Positions 1 through 9,175 are shown, numbered from the stretch's first letter. The stretch is 64,000 nt of DNA from Candidatus Saccharimonadota bacterium (GCA_015655045.1 JAATFU010000007.1:124001-188000); one strand, 5' to 3'. Made by a program: numbers and translations. The notes: generated by a model from the sequence alone, not told the origin.

Positions 1-23
1 ATGATGCGAAGAGGAAGAAGTAA
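1..23 (+). CDS. rplB: 50S ribosomal protein L2, C-terminal end (partial)
   Basis: Only the last codons are inside the window. Frame 3 reads DAKRKK followed by TAA at 21-23, the lysine/arginine-rich end expected of L2. The gene directly precedes rpsS, the usual order in the S10 operon. Identity is inferred from the basic tail and the position. Confidence 0.6.
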
Positions 24-25
24 CT

Positions 26-292
26 ATGAGTCGTTCACTGAAAAAAGGACCATTTGTTGATTTCAAGCTCGCTAAGAAAGTGGCGGCTTTAACACCAGAT
101 GATCGTACTATCATTAAAACTTGGGCCCGTGCCAGCACCATTAGCCCTGACATGGTTGGTCGTACTATTGCCGTTCATAACGGTCGTATGCACATTCCAG
201 TCCTCGTCTCGGAAAATATGGTTGGTCATAAGCTCGGTGAGTTTAGCCCAACTCGTAAGTTCCGTAAACACGGTGGAAAGGATAAGAAGTAA
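26..292 (+). CDS. rpsS: 30S ribosomal protein S19
   Basis: 88 aa, normal length for S19. It begins [12 protein letters not shown] and ends with the basic [18 protein letters not shown] tail typical of the family. S19 sits in the small-subunit head with S13 and contacts 16S rRNA. It starts two bases after rplB ends and its stop overlaps the rplV start (TAATG), so the genes are translationally coupled. Confidence 0.97.
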   Translation: MSRSLKKGPFVDFKLAKKVAALTPDDRTIIKTWARASTISPDMVGRTIAVHNGRMHIPVLVSENMVGHKLGEFSPTRKFRKHGGKDKK

Positions 293-708
293 TGGCTGAC
301 GTTATAACAACTCCAACTATTGCTCGTTCCTATGCTAAGGAAATCAGCCAACCACCTCGTAAGGTTGCTCTTGTAGCAAGTCTTATCCGTGGCCGTACAG
401 TCGCTGATGCGCTTGTTATCCTTACCCACACACCAAAGCGAGCTGCGCTTCCCGTTGTGAAGGCTATCGAGAGCGCTCGTGCCAATGCCATTAATAGTCT
501 TGGACTCGAGAGCAAGAGCCTAATCATTGCTACTATATCTGTCACTGCCGGTACTCGCTTAAAGCGTTTTAAGCCTGCAAGCCGTGGACGCGCACTGCCT
601 TTTAAAAAGAAGACTGCTAACATCCTGGTTGAGGTAACCGGTGACTTGAAACCTAAGAAGAAACCAGTCGCTGCACCAAAGGCGACCGTGAAAGAAGAGG
701 AGAAATAA
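292..708 (+). CDS. rplV: 50S ribosomal protein L22
   Basis: 138 aa. The L22 fold is recognisable (YAKEISQPPRKVALVASLIRG near residue 14), with the long beta-hairpin around residues 80-105 that lines the exit tunnel. The C-terminus carries an extra Lys/Pro-rich tail of about 20 residues compared with common bacterial L22. It lies between rpsS and rpsC with 1-base spacing, as part of one operon. Confidence 0.96.
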   Translation: MADVITTPTIARSYAKEISQPPRKVALVASLIRGRTVADALVILTHTPKRAALPVVKAIESARANAINSLGLESKSLIIATISVTAGTRLKRFKPASRGRALPFKKKTANILVEVTGDLKPKKKPVAAPKATVKEEEK

Positions 709-709
709 T

Positions 710-1339
710 ATGGGCCAAAAAGTAAACCCAATTAGCTTCCGCCTTCAAGTTCACAAGAACTGGGAATCACGTTGGTTCGCACCAAAGCGAGACTTCTCAA
801 AAATGCTCATCGAAGACATTCGTATTCGCGAACTGATTGAGAAACGTTTTGAGAGCCGCCCAACGATTAGCCGAATTGAGATTGAACGGTCAGCTAACCT
901 TGTCACAATCACTATTCATACCGCGAAAGCTGGTGTGGTTATTGGTCGCGGTGGAGTTGGAGTGACCGAACTTAAGATGCTGATCGAAAAGTTGACAAGC
1001 CTCCCTGTTCGTTTGAATATTGAAGAGGTAAAGCGACCAGAACTCGCCGCAAAGCTTGTTGCCGAGAATATCGCTCGTCAGCTTGAGCGTCGGGCAAATT
1101 TCCGTCGTGCTATTAAAATGAGTGCGCAAAACACTATGGCAGCTGGTGCAAAGGGTGTTCGTATCCAGGTTGCTGGTCGTTTGAATAACGCCGAGATGGC
1201 GCGTCGCGAGAAGGTTATCGAGGGCTCAGTGCCACTTCATACACTTCGCGCCGACGTTGACTACTATGGCGCCCGGGCCAAGACACCCGCTGGTATTATC
1301 GGCGTGAAAGTCTGGATTTATAAGGGAGAGAGGATTTAA
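710..1339 (+). CDS. rpsC: 30S ribosomal protein S3
   Basis: 209 aa. It starts [13 protein letters not shown], the family signature. A KH type-2 domain is visible in the middle ([16 protein letters not shown], about residues 79-94), followed by the C-terminal S3 domain ending in KVWIYKGE. S3 forms part of the mRNA entry channel. It is one base after rplV and 5 bases before rplP. Confidence 0.97.
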   Translation: MGQKVNPISFRLQVHKNWESRWFAPKRDFSKMLIEDIRIRELIEKRFESRPTISRIEIERSANLVTITIHTAKAGVVIGRGGVGVTELKMLIEKLTSLPVRLNIEEVKRPELAAKLVAENIARQLERRANFRRAIKMSAQNTMAAGAKGVRIQVAGRLNNAEMARREKVIEGSVPLHTLRADVDYYGARAKTPAGIIGVKVWIYKGERI

Positions 1340-1344
1340 TCGAT

Positions 1345-1758
1345 ATGTTGTTACCAAAGAAAACCAAGTATCGTAAAGTCCGTAAAGGCAAGAATGGCGG
1401 CGTTGCTACTCGTGGTCAATTCATTGCTTTTGGTGATTACGCATTGCAATCACAGGGGAATGAGCGTATCACCAGCCGTCAGATTGAAGCCTCTCGTCAA
1501 GCTATGACTCGTCATATCAAGCGTGGTGGTAAGATCTGGATCCGTATTTTCCCTCACACCCCAGTGACTCGTAAGCCACTCGATGTAAAAATGGGTAGCG
1601 GTAAAGGTAACCCAGAGTTCTTCGTTGCCAAGGTTAAAGCTGGCACTATCCTCTTTGAGATGAAGGGTGTTGATGAGTCAGTTGCACGTGAGGCTATGCG
1701 TCTTGCAGGCCACAAGCTTCCTATCAAGACTAAATTCATCGTAAGGGAGCAAGCATAA
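1345..1758 (+). CDS. rplP: 50S ribosomal protein L16
   Basis: 137 aa. It starts [16 protein letters not shown] and contains the [12 protein letters not shown] segment, both typical of L16, which sits near the A-site tRNA elbow on 23S rRNA. Its stop overlaps the start of rpmC (TAATG). Confidence 0.97.
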   Translation: MLLPKKTKYRKVRKGKNGGVATRGQFIAFGDYALQSQGNERITSRQIEASRQAMTRHIKRGGKIWIRIFPHTPVTRKPLDVKMGSGKGNPEFFVAKVKAGTILFEMKGVDESVAREAMRLAGHKLPIKTKFIVREQA

Positions 1759-1991
1759 TGGCTGACAAGAAAGTAGTAAAGACGACAAAGAAAGCTGCTG
1801 AAGTAAAGACAGTTGATCAAATGAAGACTGATCTTATTGCTAAACAAGCTGATTTGTTACAAGCGAAACGTGGTAATGCGCAGGGTGAGTTAACGAACCC
1901 CCACATTATTACCGTAACGCGCAAAGAAATCGCTCGCCTTCACACTGCCATCCGAGCAGAGGTGATCAAGAGCACAAAGGAGATTAAGTAA
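1758..1991 (+). CDS. rpmC: 50S ribosomal protein L29
   Basis: 77 aa, slightly longer than the usual 60-70 because of a lysine-rich N-terminus of about 18 residues. The two-helix L29 core follows (QMKTDLIAKQADLLQAKRG, then NPHIITVTRKEIARLHT). L29 lies at the tunnel exit beside L23. It overlaps rplP and is one base before rpsQ. Confidence 0.93.
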   Translation: MADKKVVKTTKKAAEVKTVDQMKTDLIAKQADLLQAKRGNAQGELTNPHIITVTRKEIARLHTAIRAEVIKSTKEIK

Positions 1992-1992
1992 T

Positions 1993-2265
1993 ATGGCCAA
2001 GACATTGACTGGTATCGTGACCTCGGACGCCGCGAATAAGACCATTGCCGTCACTGTAACTAGTCGTGAAACGCATCCTATTTATGGCAAACAGTACACT
2101 GTCAGCCGCAAGTACGCCGCTCATGATGAAAACAATGAAGCAAAGATTGGTGACAAAGTCATCATCGCGGAATCACGTCCTTTTTCAAAGACAAAAGCCT
2201 TCAAGCTTGAGTCTATTGTTGAGAAATCACGTGGATCAATTGAATTGAAAGAAGAGGCGGCATAA
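1993..2265 (+). CDS. rpsQ: 30S ribosomal protein S17
   Basis: 90 aa. The OB-fold of S17 is recognisable: [18 protein letters not shown], then [19 protein letters not shown]17 binds 16S rRNA early in assembly. Its TAA overlaps the rplN ATG. Confidence 0.96.
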   Translation: MAKTLTGIVTSDAANKTIAVTVTSRETHPIYGKQYTVSRKYAAHDENNEAKIGDKVIIAESRPFSKTKAFKLESIVEKSRGSIELKEEAA

Positions 2266-2633
2266 TGATCCAACAAGAATCACGCCTTAAAGTAACTGAC
2301 AACAGTGGTGCAAAGGAAATCCTTTGTATTCGTGTACTTGGCGGAACGAAGCGTCGTTACGCCCGAGTTGGTGACATCATTGTCGCAACCGTCAAGACCG
2401 CTAATCCAACTGGTGCAGTTAAACGTAAATCTGTCGTTAAGGCAGTTATTGTTCGTACACGCGACCAAATCCAACGCAAAGACGGAAGCACTATTGCCTT
2501 TGACGATAATGCAGCCGTTATTATTGGTGACGATAAGAACCCAAAGGGTACACGTGTGTTTGGTCCTGTACCACGTGAACTACGTGAAATGGGTTATGCA
2601 AAGATCATTAGCCTTGCACCGGAGGTACTCTAA
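2265..2633 (+). CDS. rplN: 50S ribosomal protein L14
   Basis: 122 aa, the standard length. It starts [18 protein letters not shown] and has the conserved [14 protein letters not shown] stretch near the C-terminus. L14 forms an intersubunit bridge with 16S rRNA. It is followed two bases later by rplX. Confidence 0.98.
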   Translation: MIQQESRLKVTDNSGAKEILCIRVLGGTKRRYARVGDIIVATVKTANPTGAVKRKSVVKAVIVRTRDQIQRKDGSTIAFDDNAAVIIGDDKNPKGTRVFGPVPRELREMGYAKIISLAPEVL

Positions 2634-2635
2634 TT

Positions 2636-2965
2636 ATGACAACTATCAAAAAGATTACAAAAGGCGATACCGTCAAACTTATCAGTGGTGCTAAAAAAGG
2701 CACGACTGGTAAAGTCGTCAAGGTCCTCACAAAGAAGAACGCTGTTCTGATTGAAGGATTGGGTGAAATGCATCGTGATGTTAAGCCTAGCCAACAAAAC
2801 CCTCGGGGAGGCCACAAGCATATTCACGTGCCAACCCCAATTCATAAAGTAGCTCTTGTGATTGATGAGAAAACTAGCCAAACCAGCCGTGTCGGACTTG
2901 TTCGCACTGTTGAAGGCGGTAAGACACGCGTCGCTCGTCAGAACAAAGATAAGGAGATCAAGTAA
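2636..2965 (+). CDS. rplX: 50S ribosomal protein L24
   Basis: 109 aa. The N-terminal KOW motif (TKGDTVKLISGAKKGTTGKV, residues 8-27) and the family sequence NPRGGHKHIHVP mark it as L24, an early assembly protein. Its stop overlaps the rplE start (TAATG). Confidence 0.96.
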   Translation: MTTIKKITKGDTVKLISGAKKGTTGKVVKVLTKKNAVLIEGLGEMHRDVKPSQQNPRGGHKHIHVPTPIHKVALVIDEKTSQTSRVGLVRTVEGGKTRVARQNKDKEIK

Positions 2966-3543
2966 TGGTAAAAGTGACAGCCACGACTCCTCGCCTGAAA
3001 GCCTTGTACAAAGATACGTTTGTCAAGGAACTACAAGCCGAACTCAACCTCACGAATATTCATCAGGTTCCAAAGCTCGAAAAAATTGTAGTCAGCGTCG
3101 GAATCGGTAAGAACAAAGATGACAAGCACTATTACGAAGTTGTTCGTAATACGCTTACAAAGATCACCGGCCAATATCCGATTGATCGTATGGCTAAGAA
3201 GTCAATTGCTGGCTTTAAGGTTCGCGCTAAATTGAACCGCGTAGGTATTAGCGTCACACTTCGTGAAGCTCGTATGTACGAGTTCTTGGATCGCTTAGTT
3301 AACATTGCCTTACCACGTGTGCGCGACTTTCACGGCGTGGGTGCGAAGGGATTTGATAAAGCCGGTAATTATAACCTTGGTATTATCGAACAGTCGATCT
3401 TCCCCGAATTATCGTTTGAGGAAACCCAAGTACTTCATGGCCTTCAGGTGACCTTCGTCATTTCTGGTGGTTCAACTGTCTACAGTCGTGCTTTACTTGA
3501 GAAATTTGGCGTACCATTTGAAAAAATTGGAGGAACTCGTTAA
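2965..3543 (+). CDS. rplE: 50S ribosomal protein L5
   Basis: 192 aa. It has the L5 features [14 protein letters not shown] (residues 34-47), [13 protein letters not shown] and a long [21 protein letters not shown] segment. L5 binds 5S rRNA in the central protuberance. Overlap with rpsN at TAATG. Confidence 0.97.
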   Translation: MVKVTATTPRLKALYKDTFVKELQAELNLTNIHQVPKLEKIVVSVGIGKNKDDKHYYEVVRNTLTKITGQYPIDRMAKKSIAGFKVRAKLNRVGISVTLREARMYEFLDRLVNIALPRVRDFHGVGAKGFDKAGNYNLGIIEQSIFPELSFEETQVLHGLQVTFVISGGSTVYSRALLEKFGVPFEKIGGTR

Positions 3544-3812
3544 TGGCTAAAAAATCTGCCGTCGCTCGTGACGAAAAACGAAAGAAAATGATTTTGAAGT
3601 TTGCCGCTAAACGTGCTGAACTCAAAGAAATGGGTGACTTGGAAGGTCTATCTAAACTTCCTCTTAATAGTTCACCAACGAGATGGAAGAACCGTGATGC
3701 GCTTCACGGTCGACCACGAGGCTACATGCGTCGTTTCGGCCTCAACCGTATCAACTTCCGAGAAAAAGCAAGTAAGGGAGAAATCCCCGGTATCACTAAG
3801 AGTAGCTGGTAA
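3543..3812 (+). CDS. rpsN: 30S ribosomal protein S14, zinc-free form
   Basis: 89 aa, the long S14 form. The C-terminal half ([18 protein letters not shown], then IPGITKSSW) is typical. The CxxC pairs of zinc-binding S14 are absent, so this is the cysteine-free type. It lies between rplE and rpsH. Confidence 0.96.
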   Translation: MAKKSAVARDEKRKKMILKFAAKRAELKEMGDLEGLSKLPLNSSPTRWKNRDALHGRPRGYMRRFGLNRINFREKASKGEIPGITKSSW

Positions 3813-3827
3813 GAAAGGAAAACAATT

Positions 3828-4229
3828 ATGTCATTACAAACAACTGACCCAATCGCCGACCTCCTTACTCGCATTCGAAATGCAGTGATGGTTGGCAAGA
3901 ACGAAATCCGTGTGCCTTCAAGTAAGTTGAAGGTAACGGTTGCAAAAGAACTAAAGAAGGCCAAATACCTGACTGAAGTTAAAGTTGAAGCAACAAAGCC
4001 TCGCGATACATTAGTTATCACGATTAACCCCGCTGGAGAAAACGCCGCCATCACTGAGATTACGCGTATGTCAAAGCCCGGTCGTCGTGTCTATGTAAGC
4101 GCCAGTGACATCCCACGTATCAAGAATGGTCGTGGCATGCTACTGATCAGCACGAGTAAGGGCGTTATGCCTGGTCACGTCGCCTACAAGCAACGCCTTG
4201 GTGGTGAATTGCTACTAAAGGTTTATTAA
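3828..4229 (+). CDS. rpsH: 30S ribosomal protein S8
   Basis: 133 aa. It starts with TDPIADLLTRIRNA and ends GVMPGHVAYKQRLGGELLLKVY, both typical of S8. S8 binds helix 21 of 16S rRNA and in many bacteria also represses the spc operon. A clear Shine-Dalgarno AAAGGAAAA lies before the ATG. Confidence 0.97.
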   Translation: MSLQTTDPIADLLTRIRNAVMVGKNEIRVPSSKLKVTVAKELKKAKYLTEVKVEATKPRDTLVITINPAGENAAITEITRMSKPGRRVYVSASDIPRIKNGRGMLLISTSKGVMPGHVAYKQRLGGELLLKVY

Positions 4230-4250
4230 TAAGGAACATGGAGAACTAAT

Positions 4251-4784
4251 ATGAGTCGAATCGGAAAACTACCAATTGAACTCCCTACAGGTGTGACAAT
4301 TACGGTTGGCTCAGATGTTATCTCAGTTACGGGCCCTAAGGGCGAACTAACTGTGCCACATCTGAGCGACGTAATGGTCAGCCTTGAGGGAACTCAAGCA
4401 ATTGTTACGCGTAAAGATGATGAGCGCATCGCCAAAGCCCAACACGGCCTACAGCGTGCTCTTCTTAACAATGCCGTCATTGGTGTAACTACAGGATATG
4501 AGAAGAAACTAGAAGTTAACGGGGTTGGATTCCGCGTGAACGGTGGCGGCCACGAGATTGATATGGCCCTTGGCTTCTCTCACCCTGTAAAATATACCGC
4601 TAAAGAGGGTATTACGCTGACTGTCGATAAGATGACAATTACCGTCAGTGGTATTAACAAGCAACAAGTTGGCCAAGCAGCCGCTGAAATCCGATCATTA
4701 AAGAAACCTGAGCCATACAAAGGTAAAGGTATTAAATATGCTGATGAAGTATTGCTTCGTAAAGCTGGAAAGGCTGGTAAGTAA
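4251..4784 (+). CDS. rplF: 50S ribosomal protein L6
   Basis: 177 aa. It starts MSRIGKLPIELPTGV, has two similar alpha/beta domains and ends with the family signature PEPYKGKGIKYADE. L6 sits near the sarcin-ricin loop. The stop is followed one base later by the ATG chosen for rplR. Confidence 0.98.
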   Translation: MSRIGKLPIELPTGVTITVGSDVISVTGPKGELTVPHLSDVMVSLEGTQAIVTRKDDERIAKAQHGLQRALLNNAVIGVTTGYEKKLEVNGVGFRVNGGGHEIDMALGFSHPVKYTAKEGITLTVDKMTITVSGINKQQVGQAAAEIRSLKKPEPYKGKGIKYADEVLLRKAGKAGK

Positions 4785-4785
4785 C

Positions 4786-5139
4786 ATGGCTAATTTTGCA
4801 AAGAAATTACTAAATAAGACACTTCGTAAGAATCGTGTCCGTGCGAAAGTCACTGGAACTGCTGCCCGACCACGACTGACAGTCACTATTTCAAACAAAC
4901 ACATCAACGCGCAAATTATTGATGATGTCGCTGCTAAAACTCTCGTTGCAAGTACAACTGTCGGTACAAAACAAGATGGTAGTCTGAGTGACCAAGCCGC
5001 CTTTATCGGTAGCGATATTGCGAAGAAGGCTAAGAAAGCAAAAATTAATACTGTTGTGTTTGACCGTAATGGTCGTCAATATGCTGGGCGCTTGCATGCG
5101 CTAGCTGATGCAGCACGCAAGGAAGGTTTGGAGTTCTAA
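4786..5139 (+). CDS. rplR: 50S ribosomal protein L18
   Basis: 117 aa from the ATG at 4786 (MANFAKKLLNK). The track ORF begins 48 bases earlier inside rplF, which I reject because the family starts here and spacing to rplF is one base. L18 features: RKNRVRAKVTGTAARPRLTV and the C-terminal FDRNGRQYAGRLHALADAAR. It binds 5S rRNA with L5. Confidence 0.95.
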   Translation: MANFAKKLLNKTLRKNRVRAKVTGTAARPRLTVTISNKHINAQIIDDVAAKTLVASTTVGTKQDGSLSDQAAFIGSDIAKKAKKAKINTVVFDRNGRQYAGRLHALADAARKEGLEF

Positions 5140-5140
5140 C

Positions 5141-5743
5141 ATGGCTGAGAATACACCTACAAATACTCGTCCAAATACCCGTTCACCACGTCGCGACAAC
5201 CGTGACCAAACACCACAAGAGCCAAAGCAATTTGAAGAGCTCGTCATTAATGTCGACCGTGTTTCGCGTGTTGTCAAAGGTGGACGACGCTTCCGATTCA
5301 AAGCACTTGTCGTTGTCGGTGACCGCAAAGCCAAGGTTGGCGTTGGTGTGGCCAAGGGTGCAGATGTTCAAGCGGCAATCGCCAAAGCAACCGATGTTGC
5401 CAAAAAGCATTTAATCATTATCCCTATCGTTAATGATACGTTGCCACATGATGCTGAAGTACGCTTCTCTGGTGCTCAAGTACTGATTAAACCAGCCGCA
5501 CCAGGTACCGGTATTATTGCCGGCGGTGTTGTGCGATCAATCATTGGGGTAACCGGGATTCGAAATATGCTTTCAAAGTCACTTGGTTCAACAAACAAGG
5601 TTAACATCGCCTATGCGACTATCGAAGCACTTCGTACCTTAGTGCCTCGTGATGAATGGGTGAATGCACCTGTCAAACAGGCTGCTCTAGCTAAAAAAGT
5701 AGCGAAGCCTATCGTGGCGTCTGCAGCTGAAGGAGAAAAATAA
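5141..5743 (+). CDS. rpsE: 30S ribosomal protein S5
   Basis: 200 aa from the ATG at 5141 (MAENTPTNTRPN), one base after rplR. The N-terminal 30 residues are an unstructured Asn/Pro/Arg-rich tail. The S5 double-stranded-RNA-binding domain (FEELVINVDRVSRVVKGGRR) and the C-terminal domain (IIAGGVVRSIIGVTGI) follow. S5 acts in decoding accuracy. The stop overlaps rplO directly, with no rpmD between. Confidence 0.96.
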   Translation: MAENTPTNTRPNTRSPRRDNRDQTPQEPKQFEELVINVDRVSRVVKGGRRFRFKALVVVGDRKAKVGVGVAKGADVQAAIAKATDVAKKHLIIIPIVNDTLPHDAEVRFSGAQVLIKPAAPGTGIIAGGVVRSIIGVTGIRNMLSKSLGSTNKVNIAYATIEALRTLVPRDEWVNAPVKQAALAKKVAKPIVASAAEGEK

Positions 5744-6228
5744 TGACTAAGTATAACGAACTACAAATTAGTGCCAACAAAGATCGTAAACGTGTTGGTC
5801 GTGGTATCTCGGGTGGCCAAGGTAAGACCGCTGGTCGTGGTACTAAAGGGCAGGGCGCCCGTACAGGTAAAAAGCTTAATGCCATGTTCCAGGGTGGCCA
5901 ACGAGCACTTGTGAAGGCTGTACCAAAAGCTCGAGGCTTCAAGTCGCTCCGAGCACCCGCTCAAGTTGTCTATCTTGATCACTTGAATGCCTTTAAGGGT
6001 AAGGTAGTTGATAATGGTAGTTTGTTTGAGGCTGGCCTCATTACTTCACCATTTCAGGCGGTAAAAGTTATCCTTCGCGGTGAGTTAACTGAGAAGATCA
6101 CACTCAATGTCACGGGCGCAAGTAAAAGTGTCCAAGCGGCTGTCATCAAAGCTGGCGGTACATTTACAAAGACTGCAGTGCCTCTTAAGAAGAGTACTAA
6201 AGAAGCTGAAACTACCGACAAGAAATAG
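5743..6228 (+). CDS. rplO: 50S ribosomal protein L15
   Basis: 161 aa. The glycine/arginine-rich N-terminus (KRVGRGISGGQGKTAGRGTKG) and the GGQRALVKAVPKARGF segment identify L15, a late assembly protein. In most bacteria rpmD lies between rpsE and rplO; here they overlap. It is the last gene before a terminator. Confidence 0.97.
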   Translation: MTKYNELQISANKDRKRVGRGISGGQGKTAGRGTKGQGARTGKKLNAMFQGGQRALVKAVPKARGFKSLRAPAQVVYLDHLNAFKGKVVDNGSLFEAGLITSPFQAVKVILRGELTEKITLNVTGASKSVQAAVIKAGGTFTKTAVPLKKSTKEAETTDKK

Positions 6229-6247
6229 CGATACTTATTGCTCTTTT

Positions 6248-6276
6248 AAGACTCCTTGATTTTCAAGGAGTCTTTT
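6248..6276 (+). terminator. Rho-independent terminator after rplO
   Basis: Stem AAGACTCCTTG / CAAGGAGTCTT with a 4-base loop, followed by TTTTG. It closes the S10-spc block before secY. Confidence 0.85.
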
Positions 6277-6320
6277 GTTGTACGCATCTTTATCAACACC
6301 AAAAACTCATTGGTTGTTTT

Positions 6321-6349
6321 TTGTGTGTCGAAAACTTCTATAGTATAAT
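6321..6349 (+). promoter_or_regulatory. Promoter of secY
   Basis: A perfect -10 TATAAT at 6344-6349 with a TTGTGT -35 at 6321-6326, spacing 17. The predicted start site is about 35 bases before the secY ATG. Confidence 0.7.
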
Positions 6350-6391
6350 AGACAGTAATTGACTTAAAACCGAACGGGGCAGACTTTACTC

Positions 6392-7804
6392 ATGAACTGG
6401 AAAACCATCTTAAGATCGTTAAAGAATCGGGATATGCAGAAGCGTATCGGGATCGTCCTTGGTATCATTATTACCTATCGCTTTCTCGCGCATGTGCCTG
6501 TGCCCCTTGCCCAACCAACCCAATTAAAAGAGGTGATTAATAGTGTCGTCAATAGCACCGACTTTGGTGGTTTCCTAAACCTCCTTTCTGGTGGAGCACT
6601 AGCTAGCTTTTCTATTGTCCTCGTAGGTATGAGCCCATTCATTACTGCCTCAATTATTTCTCAACTACTGACAAAAGCGATTCCAAAGCTCGAGGAGCTT
6701 CATAAAGATGGCGAGTCTGGTCGTCGTAAGATCAATCAATGGACGCGTGTTATTGCCGTGCCTCTTGCGGTTGTCCAGTCAATTGCATTTATTTATATTC
6801 TACGTCAGACAGTACTGGCTGGTAATACTACGGTACTCGCCAGCTCCACACCAATTGATTGGATTGTTGCCGTGACAGCCATGGCAGCAGGTTCTATCTT
6901 CCTCATGTGGCTAGGAGAACTGATGACCGAGCAGGGGATTGGCAATGGTATTAGCCTTATTATCTTTGCTGGTATTATTAGCCAACTTCCAAGTACGCTG
7001 GCAACGCTCGGAACGTCCCTATTTGATACTTCCAATGGATCCCTGAGTGTCTTTGGTTGGTTTAATCTCCCAGTAAACCCGCTGTCATTCTGGGTTAGCC
7101 TCGGGCTCGCGCTAGTGTCACTACTCGTGTTATACATTCTTGTAAAAGTCAATGAAGCCCAACGGGTCATTACTATTAATTATGCCAAGCGAGTTCAAGG
7201 TAATAGCAGCTACGGTGGTGTGAAGAGTATCTTACCAGTCAAACTGATTGCGGCTGGGGTGATTCCGGTTATCTTTGCTGTAGCGTTTCTGTCGCTACCT
7301 GCTTTCCTTGGACAGGTTCTTAAGGCAACTGGCAATGCTTCATATCTTGATCTTGCGAATAATCTAATCCTTTGGTTCCAGGCACCAAGCCCTGGGGCCT
7401 TCACGGGATCAACACTTGAAGCTTTCATTTATCCAACTGCGTATTTCGCCCTTGTGATCGTCTTTACCTACTTCTATACAGGTATCGTGTTCAACTCAAA
7501 TGAAATTGCCGAGAATCTCCAAAAGCAGGGTGGCTTTATTGAGGGGGTACGCCCGGGTCTACAGACCGAGAAATACTTGAACCAGACAGTGAATCGTTTA
7601 ATTTTATTCGGATCAATCGTCCTCGGGCTGATCGCTATTATGCCATTTGCAGGTGAGTATATCCTTTATAACGTTGCGGGAGTATCAAATACCAATCTCT
7701 CAATTGGTGGTACGGGACTCTTGATTGTTGTCTCAGTCGGTCTTGAATCACTGCGTCAGATCAACTCACGCGCTCTGATGGTTACATACGACGACTATAA
7801 ATAG
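6392..7804 (+). CDS. secY: Preprotein translocase subunit SecY
   Basis: 470 aa with about ten hydrophobic membrane segments. The cytosolic N-terminus is followed by a plug-region-like stretch (NLLSGGALASFSIVLVG) and MSPFITASIISQLL. Other SecY signatures are GIGNGISLIIFAGI and the C-terminal GFIEGVRPG loop that contacts SecA or the ribosome. SecY forms the protein-conducting channel with SecE (encoded near 49.9 kb). It has its own promoter. adk and map, which often follow secY in bacteria, are absent here. Confidence 0.97.
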   Translation: MNWKTILRSLKNRDMQKRIGIVLGIIITYRFLAHVPVPLAQPTQLKEVINSVVNSTDFGGFLNLLSGGALASFSIVLVGMSPFITASIISQLLTKAIPKLEELHKDGESGRRKINQWTRVIAVPLAVVQSIAFIYILRQTVLAGNTTVLASSTPIDWIVAVTAMAAGSIFLMWLGELMTEQGIGNGISLIIFAGIISQLPSTLATLGTSLFDTSNGSLSVFGWFNLPVNPLSFWVSLGLALVSLLVLYILVKVNEAQRVITINYAKRVQGNSSYGGVKSILPVKLIAAGVIPVIFAVAFLSLPAFLGQVLKATGNASYLDLANNLILWFQAPSPGAFTGSTLEAFIYPTAYFALVIVFTYFYTGIVFNSNEIAENLQKQGGFIEGVRPGLQTEKYLNQTVNRLILFGSIVLGLIAIMPFAGEYILYNVAGVSNTNLSIGGTGLLIVVSVGLESLRQINSRALMVTYDDYK

Positions 7805-7862
7805 ACCCACCGTGAGTACTGCTCGTGTTTTTGTTCTAGCTCGCTTCCTGTTATAACTAAAT

Positions 7863-7889
7863 GTGTATTCGTGAGAGTCACAAATACAC
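7863..7889 (+). promoter_or_regulatory. Inverted repeat in the leader of the gene at 7908
   Basis: GTGTATTCGTGA and TCACAAATACAC pair over 11 of 12 positions around a 3-base loop. A TATAAC box lies just upstream (7852-7857) and the ATG at 7908 follows a GGGAAAG ribosome site. There is no U-tract, so it is more likely an operator or leader hairpin than a terminator. Confidence 0.5.
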
Positions 7890-7907
7890 TGACAGACGGG
7901 AAAGTTT

Positions 7908-8210
7908 ATGTCAAAACTAGAAGACCTTCTACTACAGCAGTATCATCGCCTCGAGGATATATTAGCGCAGGGAATGGCGGAAGGTGCCGTTGTACGCTCG
8001 ACTATCCTTCAGGAGTGGGCCGACGGACGTATACTGATTGATGCCACAACTACCGCATCACTCTATCCGGAAACGCAGCGGCCTAACCCTCGCGACCTAT
8101 ATGAGCTTCAGCTGATTCTGCGATCATTGGGTGAGGTTCGATTACGCCCAGCGATTGGCATTACTACAGACTCGGAGCCGTGCATCATTCTCTATCTTTC
8201 TAAAGATTAA
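7908..8210 (+). CDS. Conserved-context hypothetical protein between secY and infA
   Basis: 100 aa, not recognised. The N-terminal half is predicted helical (EDLLLQQYHRLEDILAQGM), followed by a mixed helix/strand region ending in IILYLSKD. No signal peptide, membrane segment or cysteine cluster. It is preceded by a hairpin and a ribosome site GGGAAAG. It occupies the place where adk and map stand in many bacteria but resembles neither. Confidence 0.75.
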   Translation: MSKLEDLLLQQYHRLEDILAQGMAEGAVVRSTILQEWADGRILIDATTTASLYPETQRPNPRDLYELQLILRSLGEVRLRPAIGITTDSEPCIILYLSKD

Positions 8211-8286
8211 TGATGTGGGTGAGGCTGACCCCCGTCTGTCCTCATCTCATATACTGTACTGTTAGAGTGTATGCGATGGGTCAATA

Positions 8287-8399
8287 TTGACGAATGAGCA
8301 TAATCCGCTACAATAGGACTATAAATTTGTCTTCACGGTTGTCATGGACGTGAAATCTTTTCCCAAGTGGTTGCCTGTATAGCGAAGATGGTGTATAAT
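8287..8399 (+). promoter_or_regulatory. Promoters upstream of infA
   Basis: Proximal promoter: TTGCCT (8371-8376), 17 bases, TATAAT (8394-8399), which gives a transcript starting only about 8 bases before the infA ATG. A possible distal promoter is TTGACG (8287-8292), 16 bases, TACAAT (8309-8314). The 8211-8414 gap contains no other gene. Confidence 0.65.
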
Positions 8400-8414
8400 C
8401 TACTACTGTAACTT

Positions 8415-8639
8415 ATGGCTAGTCAAAAGGAAGTAATTAAATTGCAGGGAAAGGTAGTGGAATCACTGCCTAATACTCAATTTAAGGTCGAACTGGAGAA
8501 TGGTCATAGTATTATCGCCCACATTTCAGGTAAAATGCGCAAGCATTATATCCGACTTGTACCAGGTGATAAGGTAGAAGTTGAGTTGACCCCTTACGAT
8601 CTTAGTAAGGGAAGAATCACCTTCCGCCTCAAGGATTAA
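8415..8639 (+). CDS. infA: Translation initiation factor IF-1
   Basis: 74 aa S1-like OB-fold protein with the IF-1 sequences [19 protein letters not shown] and [20 protein letters not shown]-1 binds the A site of the 30S subunit during initiation. The TATAAT box is so close that the mRNA should have an 8-base leader at most. Confidence 0.96.
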   Translation: MASQKEVIKLQGKVVESLPNTQFKVELENGHSIIAHISGKMRKHYIRLVPGDKVEVELTPYDLSKGRITFRLKD

Positions 8640-8669
8640 ATTAAGGGAAACGGGAGTTTTTGAACGCTT

Positions 8670-8786
8670 ATGAAAGTTCGTGCAAGTGTCAAAAAAATCA
8701 GTCCAGATGATCAGTTAGTTCGCCGTAAAGGCATTCTTCGCATCATCAATAAGAAAAAACCTAAGAACAAGCAAAGGCAGGGTTAA
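8670..8786 (+). CDS. rpmJ: 50S ribosomal protein L36, zinc-free form
   Basis: 38 aa, missing from the ORF track. It starts [11 protein letters not shown] and ends [10 protein letters not shown], the L36 signature ends. The three cysteines and one histidine that bind zinc in standard L36 are all replaced (SPDD instead of the first Cys pair region, NKKKPKN instead of the Cys/His end), so it cannot form the zinc ribbon. The stop is two bases before rpsM. Confidence 0.92.
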   Translation: MKVRASVKKISPDDQLVRRKGILRIINKKKPKNKQRQG

Positions 8787-8788
8787 GC

Positions 8789-9175
8789 ATGGCTCGAATC
8801 GCTGGAATTGTTATTCCAACTGAAAAGCAAGTGCAGATTGCATTGACGTATATTTACGGCATTGGTCCACACTTCGCATCGACCATCCTTGCGGCGGCCA
8901 ACATTGAGCCGACCACTCGGGTGAAAGATCTCACCGAGGCTGAAGAACAACGCTTGCGAGAGTTAATCGATACCGATTACACTGTCGAAGGTGATTTGCA
9001 GCGTCAGGTAACAAATAATATCAAACGCTTGAAGGATGTAGGCACCTATCGTGGTCTTCGTCACAAAGCTGGACTTCCAGTCCACGGACAACGTACTCGT
9101 ACGAACGCACGAACTCGTAAGGGTAGAGCTATTGCCGTTGGTGGAACACAAAAGAAGGCAGCGTCTAAGACGTAG
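8789..9175 (+). CDS. rpsM: 30S ribosomal protein S13
   Basis: 128 aa. It starts [15 protein letters not shown] and ends with the [20 protein letters not shown] tail that reaches the P-site tRNA. The helix-two-turn-helix core lies between. It follows rpmJ by two bases. Confidence 0.97.
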   Translation: MARIAGIVIPTEKQVQIALTYIYGIGPHFASTILAAANIEPTTRVKDLTEAEEQRLRELIDTDYTVEGDLQRQVTNNIKRLKDVGTYRGLRHKAGLPVHGQRTRTNARTRKGRAIAVGGTQKKAASKT

